Assembly (NCBI RefSeq): GCF_024170285.1
Contig: NZ_JALJXV010000004.1
Location: 346,871 to 410,870 of the forward strand
DNA length: 64,000 nt
Source: Natronocella acetinitrilica
GTDB taxonomy: Bacteria; Pseudomonadota; Gammaproteobacteria; Nitrococcales; Aquisalimonadaceae
Direction of reading: 5' to 3'
Below are positions 1 through 9,967 of this stretch, one piece after another (position 1 is the stretch's first letter; each line of letters begins with the position of its first letter). The notes beneath the pieces were generated by a model, which was given only the letters and a program-made list of their open reading frames with translations, did not search any database and was not told where the DNA came from. A program made the position numbers and the translations under genes.

Positions 1-757
1 TGTGCGCCATGGCATGGACTGGCTGCTCGGCGATCAGGGCATGCACCGCCTTGACGTAGATGCGGGTGGGGGCCATAAGCGCATCGGCAAGACGGCGCTC
101 GCCAAGGGGCATGTCGGGGGTTGCGCCGGCATGGGTCATGATCCGGCGAATCAGTGAATAGCCGTTGGAGTGCGGACCGCTGGACGCCAGCGCAATCAGC
201 TGATCTCCGGGAGCCACCGCGCTGCCGTCAATGATCCTGTCACGCTCCACTACGCCGACACAGAAGCCGGCGAGATCGTAGTCTCCTGCCTCGTACATGC
301 CTGGCATTTCTGCCGTCTCGCCACCAATCAGCGCGGCTCCGGCCTGCTCGCAGCCCGTGGCGATGCCTTCCACGACCCGGGCCGCGATATCCACGTCCAG
401 TTTGCCGGTGGCGTAGTAGTCCAGGAAATAGAGCGGTTCCGCACCGCAAACGAGAATGTCGTTGACGCACATGGCAACCAGGTCGATGCCGATACCATCA
501 TGCAGGCCCGTCTCGATGGCCAGACGCAGCTTGGTGCCAACACCGTCGGTACCCGACACCAGGACCGGTCTGCGATAGCGATCCACCGGTACCTCAAACA
601 GGCCGCCGAAGCCGCCAAGGCCGCCCAGGACCTCGGGTCTCCGGGTGCGGGCCACTGCGGGCTTGATGCGTTCCACCAGGGCGTTTCCGGCATCAATGTC
701 GACCCCTGCTTCGCGGTAGGTCAGACCGGTGGTTCCCGATGCGTCATGACTGGTCAA
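1..757 (-). CDS. purM: Phosphoribosylformylglycinamidine cyclo-ligase, C-terminus outside window
   Basis: AIR synthetase, the fifth step of de novo purine synthesis: ATP-dependent closure of FGAM to aminoimidazole ribotide in the cytosol. About 252 N-terminal residues are visible and the gene runs off the left edge. Family signatures read directly: [12 protein letters not shown] near residue 14, a glycine-rich GGLGGFGG stretch near 45, and the ATP-binding [10 protein letters not shown] near 68. No ATG fits the frame. A TTG at 757, with an AGGAG box about 7 nt upstream, is the best start. It is divergent from the DUF2066 gene, an arrangement related to the purM/DUF2066/hda neighbourhood of pseudomonads. 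Confidence 0.93.
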   Translation of the reverse strand, partial: MTSHDASGTTGLTYREAGVDIDAGNALVERIKPAVARTRRPEVLGGLGGFGGLFEVPVDRYRRPVLVSGTDGVGTKLRLAIETGLHDGIGIDLVAMCVNDILVCGAEPLYFLDYYATGKLDVDIAARVVEGIATGCEQAGAALIGGETAEMPGMYEAGDYDLAGFCVGVVERDRIIDGSAVAPGDQLIALASSGPHSNGYSLIRRIMTHAGATPDMPLGERRLADALMAPTRIYVKAVHALIAEQPVHAMAH

Positions 758-909
758 GCCAGGCTCCTTCCGAGTGTGCGCGAGGGCGCTACTATACCGG
801 AGCGCTTAGCCTGAATCATCGTCCACTGTTTCCTGCCGATGACAGCTATGCGCGACCTTTGCGAGACGGGTACCATGCCAGAGCGAGTCGTTACCCGGAG
901 ACCTGGTCC

Positions 910-1986
910 ATGTCCCTTGCCCGCTTTACCGTCTGCATTCTGTTGATGTTCGTCGCGTCCCCGCTGGCTTGGGGTCAGAGTTCGGTTCCCGGGCTTTACG
1001 ATGCGCGTGTGCAGGTGGAATCCCAGGCGGACGATGAACGTCGTCGCGCCACCAGGGAGGGGCTGGAGCAGGTGGTTGTCCGAATGACCGGGCAGCGGGA
1101 AGTCCTCGGTGACGAGTCCGTCCGGGATCTAGTACGGGGTGCTGATCGCTACGTCCAGCAGTTCGGCTTCGAAACCCGGGAGACCGACGATGGCGACCAG
1201 CTTGAACTGAGACTGCGGTTCGACGGGCAGGCCTTGCAACGCGCTCTGGCAGAACGCGAGATTTCGGTCTGGGTCGAGGCTGACCGCCCACGGGTGCTCA
1301 TTTGGCTCGCAATCGACCGGGCCGGCGACCGCGAGCTTGTCGGCGGGGATACGGCGCTGGATGTCCAGCAACTGGTTCGTGATGGCGCGCGTGATGCCGG
1401 TTTGCCCGTGCTCATGCCACTGCAGGATCTGGAGGATCGCCAGCGCCTGAGTTCCTCGGACGTCTGGGGCGGGTTCCGCGGGCCGATTCTTGAAGCCTCG
1501 GCGCGCTATCGGGCTGAGGTGGTGCTGGTAGGGCGGTTGGACCGGCGGGGCCAGGAATTTGCGGGGCGTTGGTTGCTGTTCCGGGATGGCGAAACCCAGG
1601 AGTGGAGTGCGACGGACGAGGAACTGGACGCTGTCCTCGCCGCAGGAACCAGTGGCGCTGCTGAACGCCTGGCGCGTGCACTTGGGAGGCGTCCAGGCGA
1701 GCGGGTCGTGGGTGATTTCACGCTGCAGGTCGATGGTCTTCAGGGGCTTGCAGACTTCACCTACGTTCACCGACTGCTCGGCGAGACGCGCGGCGTCGGC
1801 GGCGTAGACGTGCTACGCGCCGATGGCGAAACGCTGTATTTGCGTATTCGACTAGAGGGCGACAGCGATCGTTTCATTCGCGATGTGGAGCAGGGCGGTC
1901 GCCTGGAGCGCGTCCGCTCCGACTCCATGACCAGCCCCGCCGCGGATGCGCCCACTGTTGATCTCGGTTTCCGTCTGCGCGGCTGA
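910..1986 (+). CDS. DUF2066 domain-containing exported protein
   Basis: A 358-residue protein of the DUF2066 family, function unknown. The ORF is open further upstream, but the ATG at 910 starts a convincing signal peptide (MSLARFTVCILLMFVASPLA, cleaved near GQS) and has a GGAG box. The mature part begins with the typical VPGLYDARVQVESQ and later VVVRMTGQREVLG. DUF2066 genes commonly lie beside purM and hda, as here (purM divergent, hda 1.1 kb downstream). The product is probably periplasmic or envelope associated. No catalytic motif was recognised. Confidence 0.85.
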   Translation: MSLARFTVCILLMFVASPLAWGQSSVPGLYDARVQVESQADDERRRATREGLEQVVVRMTGQREVLGDESVRDLVRGADRYVQQFGFETRETDDGDQLELRLRFDGQALQRALAEREISVWVEADRPRVLIWLAIDRAGDRELVGGDTALDVQQLVRDGARDAGLPVLMPLQDLEDRQRLSSSDVWGGFRGPILEASARYRAEVVLVGRLDRRGQEFAGRWLLFRDGETQEWSATDEELDAVLAAGTSGAAERLARALGRRPGERVVGDFTLQVDGLQGLADFTYVHRLLGETRGVGGVDVLRADGETLYLRIRLEGDSDRFIRDVEQGGRLERVRSDSMTSPAADAPTVDLGFRLRG

Positions 1987-2003
1987 TCTTGCGCCGGCTT
2001 GAC

Positions 2004-3023
2004 CTACCAGCTGTAGCCGATGGTCGCCACATAGGCCTGATCGGTCTTGCGGCGGTCACCCGGCGGATCGTTATCGTAATCCACGTTGGCCTGTAAGGTT
2101 CCCGTAAGCCCGAACATCAGCGGGAATCGCAGGCCGGTTCGCGTCTGCACCAGGAACTCGCCGGCTTTCTCCAGACTGACCAGCCCCTCCTGGGAGTGAA
2201 AAAGGCGCAGGGAGGCGCCGAATAGCCGCTCTTCGTAGTCAATGGCCCAACGCCCTGCCGGGTTCGACTCGTTCTCGGCGTCATAGAAATCCTGGTTCAC
2301 GTAGCTGACACCGAGTTCGGAGGACAGGCTGCGACGCGGGGAATCAAAGAACTGATAACCGAAACCGGCACCGGCGGCGGTTCGCAGGCGTAGATCCTTG
2401 AAGCGGTTTCTGTTCAAGGAAACGGAGCTGTTGGCGTAGACCCGGTCCGACAGGAAGTGGTCGTAGCGGGCCGTGGCTGAGGCGTTGTCCCGCACCAGAA
2501 CGCCGTCATCCTTGGCCTGGTTGACGTCACCGGCGAGGCGAAAGCGGTTGACGTTGGTACGGGCCTCGAAATTGCCATTGGCGTTATAGGCTTCACTGCG
2601 CGTGTTGCCGCGGGTGAAATTGCCACCTGCGGCGATATTCCCGGTGGTGCGCACCCGGTCACGCTCGGGCGTGGAGGGCCCGCTGATCTCGGCCACCGAT
2701 GTCAATGCGAAGCTCACCGGGGCATCGAGATTGACGGAGTCCATGCGCAGACGGCCATCTTCCGCTTCGACGATCCGTCCGGCGATCTCGGTGCCGTCAT
2801 TCAGCAGGACGCGTACCACGTCGTCGGTGGTCAGGCCCGCGACACGGTCCCAGTTGATGTTCACGGTCGTGGACGTGACTTGCTGGCGGAACTCCACGCG
2901 ACCGTCCCCGAGGCGAATCAGCGTACCGCTGATGCGGTCACCATTGTCGAGTAGCAGAGTGTCGGCCTGAACGGCTCCCGCGATGAGAATGCCGAGCAGG
3001 CCGGCGAGTAGTCTTGAACCCAT
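2004..3023 (-). CDS. DUF481 family outer-membrane protein with two N-terminal Sm/SH3-like repeats
   Basis: A 339-residue secreted protein with signal peptide MGSRLLAGLLGILIAGAVQA. Residues ~22-70 and ~72-115 are two similar small beta modules (LLLDNGDRISGTL... and VLLNDGTEIAGRI..., each followed by a short hydrophobic strand). From ~130 to the C-terminus there are alternating beta strands ending in an aromatic residue (ATIGYSW), as in the DUF481 beta-barrel family, which includes YdiY and salt-induced outer-membrane proteins. Its role is unknown; a structural or stress-related barrel is plausible. It sits convergent to DUF2066 and divergent from hda, so it is probably monocistronic. Confidence 0.82.
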   Translation of the reverse strand: MGSRLLAGLLGILIAGAVQADTLLLDNGDRISGTLIRLGDGRVEFRQQVTSTTVNINWDRVAGLTTDDVVRVLLNDGTEIAGRIVEAEDGRLRMDSVNLDAPVSFALTSVAEISGPSTPERDRVRTTGNIAAGGNFTRGNTRSEAYNANGNFEARTNVNRFRLAGDVNQAKDDGVLVRDNASATARYDHFLSDRVYANSSVSLNRNRFKDLRLRTAAGAGFGYQFFDSPRRSLSSELGVSYVNQDFYDAENESNPAGRWAIDYEERLFGASLRLFHSQEGLVSLEKAGEFLVQTRTGLRFPLMFGLTGTLQANVDYDNDPPGDRRKTDQAYVATIGYSW

Positions 3024-3789
3024 GTAGGCTTCCTTGATCGTATTGTGTTGGTTCTGGCCGAGCGGTGCGACGCCACACCTTAGCCGTTACACTGCGGCAA
3101 CTTCTACCCGGAATGAGGGCGCGGCGCCGTGCACTCGGAAGCTCGACAATTACCGCTGGACATCCGTTGGCATGACATTGCCAGCCTGGAGCAGTTCCAT
3201 CCCGGCCGAAATGCAGTCACGCTTGATGCATTGCGGTCCCTGCTGAAGGGCGAATCAATGGAGCCCCTTTTCATCTATGGCGGGAGTGGCAGCGGCAAGA
3301 CCCACTTGCTGCAGGCAGCTTGCAGACGACTTGGTGAATCCGGCAGCCCGGTTTTCTACCTGTCTCTGGATCAGGCCGGCAGGACGCCGGCAATGCTCGA
3401 CGGCCTCGACAGCATGGCTCTGGTCGCCATCGACAGCCTGGAGCGCCTCAACGGCGATTCGGAAATGGAGCAGGCGCTGTTTCACTGCTACAACCGTGTG
3501 CGCGACGGCGGAGGCCGTTTGCTGATCGCCGCCCGTAAGCGCCCTGCGGACCTGTCACTCGGTCTTGCCGATCTGCGATCGCGCCTCAACTGGGGGCTGG
3601 TGCAGCGCATGCTGCCACTGCAGGATGACGATCTCAGTGAAGCCTTGCGGCAACGTGCGAGACACCGGGGCCTGGAACTTCCCGAAGAGACTTCGACATT
3701 CATGCTCAGCCGGCTGAGCCGTGATCCGGCCGGTTTGTTCGCGCTGCTCGACCGCCTCGACCGAGCCGCCCTCGAGGCGCAGCGGCGGC

Positions 3790-4913
<1,124 letters not shown>

Positions 4914-5038
4914 TCACAGACATGGTTCAGCGCACCGCGCCAACCCGAGTCGCGATTTTACGCAGGTCTGGCCCGGTTGATAACTTGCAGGTGAGGGTGG
5001 AGCTGACCCGGCGGCGCGATCGGAGGCGGTGAAGAGCG

Positions 5039-6367
5039 ATGCAACTGGATCGAGGCGCCATACTCGAGCAGGGCCGCGCGGGGTTGCGGGAACTCATGGA
5101 GTTCTGGGTCTACCTAGCCCGCCGCTTCGTCCGCGATGACTGCCTGAACAGCGCCGCCACGCTGTCGTATACGACCTTGCTCTCGCTCGTCCCCCTCATG
5201 GCTGTGAGCTTTTCGGTGCTGACGGCATTCCCGGTTTTTGCCGACCTGCATGATCGGCTCCAGGCCTTCCTCTTCGACAATCTTGTGCCGGCCACCGGCG
5301 AAGTGGTCCAGGACTATATCCAGCAGTTCGCCAGTCGCGCGGCAGGCCTGACCCTGGCCGGTATTATCGGCATCACGGTTTCTGCTGTGCTGATGATGGG
5401 CGCCATCGATCGCGCATTGAACAGAATCTGGCGCGTCGAGCAGCGTCGACGGCCGGTGCAGAGTTTCATGGTCTACTGGACGGTCATCACGGTTGGGCCG
5501 TTTCTGGTGGCCATCAGTCTCGCTGCCACCTCGTATGTTGTGGCCCTGACCGAGTTCACCGATGCAGTGGATACGGGAGCTGTCGGCCAATACGTCCTGC
5601 AGGCCACGCCGGTGGTCGCCCTTGTGCTGGCGTTCACCTTCCTCTATTGCGCGGTACCGAATCGTCGGGTGCCCATCTGGCATGCCGTGCTGGGTGCATT
5701 GTTCGCGGCCTTGCTGTTCGAGCTGGCGAAACGGGGCTTCACCCTGTTTGTCACCAATGTTCCCACCTACCAGGCGATCTACGGTGCGCTGGCGACTCTG
5801 CCGATCTTCCTGATCTGGATCTATGTATCCTGGGTGGTGGTGCTGCTCGGCGCGGAGTTCACCCAGGCCGTTGGTGGGTACCGGCGGGGCCGGACCGGCT
5901 CGCTGAGCGATCCCCGGCTGGCGCTGGTGCTGGCCGTGCGTCTGCTGGGAGATTTCTGGCGCGCACAGCAGGATGGCAGGGCGCTGGGTCGAAAGGATCT
6001 CCTGCGCCTTGAGCCGGACGCCGGAGACAATGCCATCCAGGAAGCTCTGAGTATTCTCGAGCGCGCGCGACTGGTTCGGCGAACGGCGGACAATCGCTGG
6101 ATGATGGCCAGGGATCCGGAACACTTCACACTGCTTGATCTCTACCGGCAGCATCCGTTTTCCCTGGCTGAGTTGCCCGATGCGCTGCGCGACCGTGATC
6201 CCTGGAACAGGGCCCTGGGAGAACGGATGCACGAAGCAATGCAGGGTGTCGAGGGTGCACTGGCCTGCCCATTGAAGGACGTCTTCACCCGCCGCGATGT
6301 TGCCGATACGTCCGGACCGACGCCGGTGTCTACCGAGACTCCTGTTCCTCGTGAAAGGAGGGGTTGA
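5039..6367 (+). CDS. YihY family (UPF0761, RNase BN-like) inner-membrane protein
   Basis: A 442-residue protein. The first ~285 residues form the six-helix YihY/UPF0761 domain, with the signature DDCLNSAATLSYTTLLSLVP (residues ~32-51) and later VPNRRVPIWHAVLGALFAAL. Residues ~300-440 form a soluble extension with a winged-helix-like pattern (IQEALSILERARLVRRTADN). This is the long form; E. coli YihY is about 290 aa. The old name RNase BN for this family is not supported by later work, so the function is open. The stop codon overlaps the acylphosphatase start (TGATG). Confidence 0.87.
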   Translation: MQLDRGAILEQGRAGLRELMEFWVYLARRFVRDDCLNSAATLSYTTLLSLVPLMAVSFSVLTAFPVFADLHDRLQAFLFDNLVPATGEVVQDYIQQFASRAAGLTLAGIIGITVSAVLMMGAIDRALNRIWRVEQRRRPVQSFMVYWTVITVGPFLVAISLAATSYVVALTEFTDAVDTGAVGQYVLQATPVVALVLAFTFLYCAVPNRRVPIWHAVLGALFAALLFELAKRGFTLFVTNVPTYQAIYGALATLPIFLIWIYVSWVVVLLGAEFTQAVGGYRRGRTGSLSDPRLALVLAVRLLGDFWRAQQDGRALGRKDLLRLEPDAGDNAIQEALSILERARLVRRTADNRWMMARDPEHFTLLDLYRQHPFSLAELPDALRDRDPWNRALGERMHEAMQGVEGALACPLKDVFTRRDVADTSGPTPVSTETPVPRERRG

Positions 6368-6639
6368 TGCACACATCTTGCGTTCGCTGCATTGTTTCGG
6401 GTCGCGTGCAGGGCGTCTGGTTCCGGGCAGGGGCTCGGGAGCAGGCCGAGGCGCTTGGACTTCAGGGCCATGCTCGCAATCTGCCCGATGGCCGGGTTGA
6501 AGTGCTTGCAGCCGGGCCCGATGACGCCCTTGAGCAACTGGTTGTCTGGCTTTGGCAGGGGACGCCCAGGGCCCGGGTCGAGGCAGTGGAGCAAACCGTC
6601 ATGCAGGAAGTGCCCCCAAGCGGATTCAGAATCCTGTGA
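6367..6639 (+). CDS. acyP: Acylphosphatase
   Basis: A small cytosolic hydrolase (about 90 aa) that cleaves carboxyl-phosphate bonds. The active-site loop GRVQGVWFRAG contains the catalytic Arg, and the catalytic Asn is in GHARNLPDGRVEV. The ATG at 6367 overlaps the previous gene's stop by one base, which implies translational coupling. A TTG immediately before it is in frame but redundant. Confidence 0.93.
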   Translation: MHTSCVRCIVSGRVQGVWFRAGAREQAEALGLQGHARNLPDGRVEVLAAGPDDALEQLVVWLWQGTPRARVEAVEQTVMQEVPPSGFRIL

Positions 6640-6742
6640 GCCCGGAGTTGGACTTTACCCCATGGGCTATCCGTGGAAACATATGCCCGGTTTTCCTATC
6701 CGTTCGGGACTGCCGCCCGTTTAGTTGGTCAAGAGAGGTCTC

Positions 6743-7072
6743 ATGAGAGTCAAGAATCTGCTCATCGCTGCGCTGGCCATCGGGCTGGGCGGAGTGGGCG
6801 TCGCCAAGGCCGATTTCAGTGATGCCGACATCATCGCCGGGGAACGGCTTGCCAACACCTGTCTCGGCTGCCATGCGGTTGAGGGCTTGCGAAACGCCTA
6901 TCCGAGTTACCGCGTGCCGAAGATCGGCGGCCAGAGTGCGGAGTACCTGTACAACTCCTTGCGTGCCTATCGTGATGGTAGCCGCTCGCATCGCACCATG
7001 CAGGCGCAGGCACGGCATCTGTCGGACGAGGAAATGCGCAACATTTCCGCCTTTTTCGCCCAGGAACGCTAA
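6743..7072 (+). CDS. Small class I c-type cytochrome
   Basis: A 109-residue periplasmic cytochrome with signal peptide (MRVKNLLIAALAIGLGG... cut near AKA-DF) and one haem site CLGCH. The start is ATG 6743 with an AGAGAGG box. The distal Met ligand probably lies in the SHRTMQAQARHLSDEEM segment. It resembles cytochrome c553/c4-type electron carriers. It is followed after 16 nt by a second, similar-sized cytochrome; the pair probably acts as electron shuttles, partner unknown. Confidence 0.88.
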   Translation: MRVKNLLIAALAIGLGGVGVAKADFSDADIIAGERLANTCLGCHAVEGLRNAYPSYRVPKIGGQSAEYLYNSLRAYRDGSRSHRTMQAQARHLSDEEMRNISAFFAQER

Positions 7073-7088
7073 CGGGACCTAGACAGAC

Positions 7089-7436
7089 ATGAGCAGACTG
7101 TTTTCGATCACTTTATCGGCGGCTATCGCGTTGGGCGCCAGCGCCGCCGCCCAGGCAGTTGATCGCGGCGACCCGACCCGGGGTGCTGAGCTGGCCGAGG
7201 CACAGTGCCTGCAATGCCACTCCGCCGATGCGATCAGGGGAAATCGCGAGTGGCCTGAGATCAGAGGCCAGTACGCCGAATATCTTCTCCAGTCACTGCG
7301 GGACTACAAGAGCGGCCGGCGCGATAACGCGATCATGCGTGGCCAGGTTGAGGGTTTGTCGCTGCAGGATAAACGCGACCTGGCGTCCTGGTTCTCGCGT
7401 CAGGAAGGCGGGCTCTACACGCCCCGACGCCCCTGA
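7089..7436 (+). CDS. Small class I c-type cytochrome, second of a tandem pair
   Basis: A 115-residue secreted monohaem cytochrome. It has signal peptide MSRLFSITLSAAIALGASAA, haem motif CLQCH and the conserved IRGQYAEYLLQSLRDYKSGRR segment, which parallels the IGGQSAEYLYNSLRAYRDGS of the upstream copy. This indicates an old tandem duplication. A Met in AIMRGQVEGLS is the candidate sixth ligand. The stop overlaps the next ATG (TGATG). Confidence 0.88.
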   Translation: MSRLFSITLSAAIALGASAAAQAVDRGDPTRGAELAEAQCLQCHSADAIRGNREWPEIRGQYAEYLLQSLRDYKSGRRDNAIMRGQVEGLSLQDKRDLASWFSRQEGGLYTPRRP

Positions 7437-7816
7437 TGCGATACCTGGCGCTCATCGCCCACGGTAGCCGCCGGGAAGCCTCCAATGACGAAGTGCGCCG
7501 GCTGGCGCAGGCGCTCGAAAGGCGGGCAGGGGACACACTTGGCGGCGTCCGCTGCGGCTTTCTGGAGTTGGCGGAGCCCTCGATTCCCGATGTCATTGGT
7601 CACTGTGTTGAGGCCGGCGCGAGCGAGGTGCTGGTGATGCCCTACTTTCTCTCCGCCGGCCGCCATGTCGCGGAGGACGTTCCCCGGGAAGTGGCGATTG
7701 CCACCAAGCGTTACCCAGGCATCTCGATTGACGTGATGGAGTATCTGGGCGCTGATGCCGGGCTGCTGGAGCTCATGCTGGCGGCGGTGCATCGTCGTCA
7801 GTCGACGCCTGCCTGA
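7436..7816 (+). CDS. CbiX/SirB-type sirohydrochlorin chelatase family protein
   Basis: A 126-residue single-domain (short, CbiX-S-like) chelatase. It carries the N-terminal family signature YLALIAHGSRREASN with the metal-binding His, and VLVMPYFLSAGRHVAEDVP, where the second conserved His lies. Family members insert Co, Ni or Fe into sirohydrochlorin. Position after two haem proteins is suggestive but does not fix the metal. It is translationally coupled to the upstream cytochrome. The 3' end overlaps the convergent SDR gene by 44 nt. Confidence 0.83.
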   Translation: MRYLALIAHGSRREASNDEVRRLAQALERRAGDTLGGVRCGFLELAEPSIPDVIGHCVEAGASEVLVMPYFLSAGRHVAEDVPREVAIATKRYPGISIDVMEYLGADAGLLELMLAAVHRRQSTPA

Positions 7817-8639
7817 GCATCTCGCCGTAGCCGCTCCTGAAGTCCGGATGAACGAATCGATAACCACTAACCCTCAGCCGTCGATTGCTGCAGCGCTTGT
7901 TGCCGCCCCGCGCTGTTGCTTCACTGGCGTCGCCACGAGGCGGTTTGGGTAGCGCCAGTTGCGTGGCCAGCCAGTCCGTGACTTCATGCATTGGGCAGGG
8001 GTGGTCGTCCACACCGAGATAGACTGACTCCGGGTTCTGCAAGTGCAGCAGGTGTTCCAGCACGCCGACGCAGTCGTCGCGATGAATGCGATTGGTCCAG
8101 CGCGGCGGCTCGGCAGATACCGGTTCGGCATTGCGCACCTTGCGCAGCATGCGCTCCCGCCCGGGGCCATAAATTCCGCCGAATCGCACCACGAGGCCCT
8201 GGGGAAGTCCGAGTGCAATCGCTTCGGCCTGCAGAAGTCGGCGACCCGAAAAACTGGTGGGTCGTGTCGGCGTATCTTCAGTGACCCAGTCACCTTCTAC
8301 ATCGCCGTAGACCGATGTGCTGGACACGAAGATCGCACGTTGCAGCTGACGGCCGGCGTCGGGTAGCGCGTCCAGAATGTTGCGCAGACCGTTCACGTAG
8401 GCAGCCTCGTAGCCTGAATCGCTGAAGGCGCCGGGTGTTGCCGTGTAGACCAGGCTATCCACGGATGGCGGGAGTGCTGTCAATGTCGCCGGATCGGCCA
8501 GGTCGGCGATAATGGGCTGTATGGGGGCCGGAATGCGATCCCCCCGCCGGCGCAGGCCATGGACGGTGTGACCGGCGGCGCACAAGCGCAGGCCGAGCGT
8601 GATACCGAGTTCGCCGCAGCCGGCGATCAACAACTTCAT
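7773..8639 (-). CDS. NAD(P)-dependent epimerase/dehydratase (extended SDR, YeeZ-like)
   Basis: An SDR-fold protein of 288 aa. Starting at ATG 8639 puts the dinucleotide-binding strand first (MKLLIAGCGELGITLG, G-x-G-x-x-G). A conserved SSTSVYGDVEGDWVTE segment corresponds to the substrate/serine region of atypical SDRs, but the usual YxxxK is not obvious. That fits the YeeZ group, whose substrate is unknown. The in-frame upstream extension lacks SDR features and was excluded. Confidence 0.8.
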   Translation of the reverse strand: MKLLIAGCGELGITLGLRLCAAGHTVHGLRRRGDRIPAPIQPIIADLADPATLTALPPSVDSLVYTATPGAFSDSGYEAAYVNGLRNILDALPDAGRQLQRAIFVSSTSVYGDVEGDWVTEDTPTRPTSFSGRRLLQAEAIALGLPQGLVVRFGGIYGPGRERMLRKVRNAEPVSAEPPRWTNRIHRDDCVGVLEHLLHLQNPESVYLGVDDHPCPMHEVTDWLATQLALPKPPRGDASEATARGGNKRCSNRRLRVSGYRFVHPDFRSGYGEMLRQASTDDDAPPPA

Positions 8640-8710
8640 GGGTCGGTGCCTCCAGAATCCAAGGTGCCCGGCCGGCAAGGCTGGTCGGGGCGCCTCCGAG
8701 GAATGCAAAG

Positions 8711-9370
8711 ATGACAGCAGAACGACTTGCCCGTATGCGGCAGGTGCTCGACCGTCGCCAACCTGATCTCACCGTGATCATGGCTGGCGTGCACAAGGAG
8801 CATAACGTATCCGCAGTCATGCGCACCTGCGATGCGGTGGGCGTGCCCGAGGTGCATGCCATGGGTGTTCACGGGCATCTCGCGGTGAAGCGCACCGCGG
8901 CGGCCGGAGTGGGGCGGCGCGTGCCGCTGCGGCATTGTTCGGATATCGAGCAGGGGGTGGCTGATCTGAAAGCAGCGGGATACCGCATCCTCGGCGCACA
9001 TCTTGATCCACAGGCCAGGGACTTCCGGCAGGAGGATTACTGTCGCTCGGTGGCCATCATGTTGGGACGGGAGAAGGAGGGGCTCGACCCGGAGGCCCGC
9101 GCGGTCTGCGACGGTTTCATCGCGATCCCGATGCTCGGCCTGACCGAATCGCTGAATGTCTCGGTAGCCGCCGCCGTGATCCTTTACGAAGCCCAGCGTC
9201 AGCGCGAGCAGGCTGGCCTCTATGACAGTCCCCGGCTTGACGAGGCCACCTATCAGCGACTGCTGTTCGAATGGATGCAGCCCAAGCTGGCCCGGTATTG
9301 CCGAGAGCGGAATTTGCCGTATCCCGCCCTGGATGATGACGGCCATGTTCGTAGCCTGGAGACCGGCTGA
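8711..9370 (+). CDS. trmH: tRNA (guanosine(18)-2'-O)-methyltransferase
   Basis: A SPOUT-class SAM-dependent enzyme (219 aa) that makes Gm18 in the tRNA D-loop. Motif 1 is NVSAVMRTCDAVGVPEVHAM; motifs 2 and 3 are IMLGREKEGLDPEA and IPMLGLTESLNVSVAAA, forming the knotted SAM site. The C-terminal basic helix WMQPKLARYCRER is typical of TrmH. Divergent from the SDR gene; its stop abuts the stop of the convergent transglycosylase gene. Confidence 0.92.
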   Translation: MTAERLARMRQVLDRRQPDLTVIMAGVHKEHNVSAVMRTCDAVGVPEVHAMGVHGHLAVKRTAAAGVGRRVPLRHCSDIEQGVADLKAAGYRILGAHLDPQARDFRQEDYCRSVAIMLGREKEGLDPEARAVCDGFIAIPMLGLTESLNVSVAAAVILYEAQRQREQAGLYDSPRLDEATYQRLLFEWMQPKLARYCRERNLPYPALDDDGHVRSLETG

Positions 9371-9967
9371 TCAGTGCGGGTACCAGCGCTCGGCCTGGGC
9401 TCTGAATACGCGCTCCGGATACCAGGTCTGCCCCAGGCTGCCGTTGTAGCGCGCCAGGGCTCGGGTAAGGTTGCCGTTCTCCACGTCCAGGTAATGCCTG
9501 AGGATGGTGGTACCGAAGCGCAGGTTGGTGCGGACGTTGAACAGGTTGTCGCCGTCCGCGCCGATTTCGTTCAGCCAGAACGGCATGATCTGCATGAGCC
9601 CGCGAGCGCCGGCAACGGAGATGGCGTAGCGGTTGAAATTGCTTTCCACCTCGATCACCGCCAGCACCAGCTCAGGTTCGAGTTCGGCCAGCCGCGATTC
9701 CTGGTGAACCAGTGTCAGCAGTTCGACGCGCTCCTGTGGATCAGGTAGCTGTCGCCGTAGCCGATGGGACATGTCGGCGAGCCATACCTGTGCCACGTAA
9801 CGGTTATCGAAGCTCTCGCTGTTGTGTACAGCCTCGATCAACGCCTCACGAAGCGGTGGGTCTACCGTTTGCTCCTGGGCAACCGCCGCTGGCGACATCG
9901 CCACCGCGGCCGCCAGCAGGGCGATCCGGCAGGCCCTCAGGAGCGACCGAGCTGCTCCTTCAGCCAT
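9371..9967 (-). CDS. Lytic transglycosylase, SLT domain
   Basis: A 198-residue secreted murein lytic transglycosylase that cleaves the MurNAc-GlcNAc bond with formation of anhydro-MurNAc. A hydrophobic signal sequence spans residues 11-30. The SLT domain covers ~88-190, with catalytic Glu in VIEVESNFN (about residue 108), then [13 protein letters not shown] and LARYNGS. It starts inside the 3' end of proS (31-nt overlap, same strand), so it is probably expressed from the proS transcript. Confidence 0.88.
   Translation of the reverse strand: MAEGAARSLLRACRIALLAAAVAMSPAAVAQEQTVDPPLREALIEAVHNSESFDNRYVAQVWLADMSHRLRRQLPDPQERVELLTLVHQESRLAELEPELVLAVIEVESNFNRYAISVAGARGLMQIMPFWLNEIGADGDNLFNVRTNLRFGTTILRHYLDVENGNLTRALARYNGSLGQTWYPERVFRAQAERWYPH

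Noticed and set aside
5114..6376. 420-codon minus-strand ORF opposite the YihY-type gene
   Set aside because: No domain, biased composition, and the plus-strand membrane protein explains the region.
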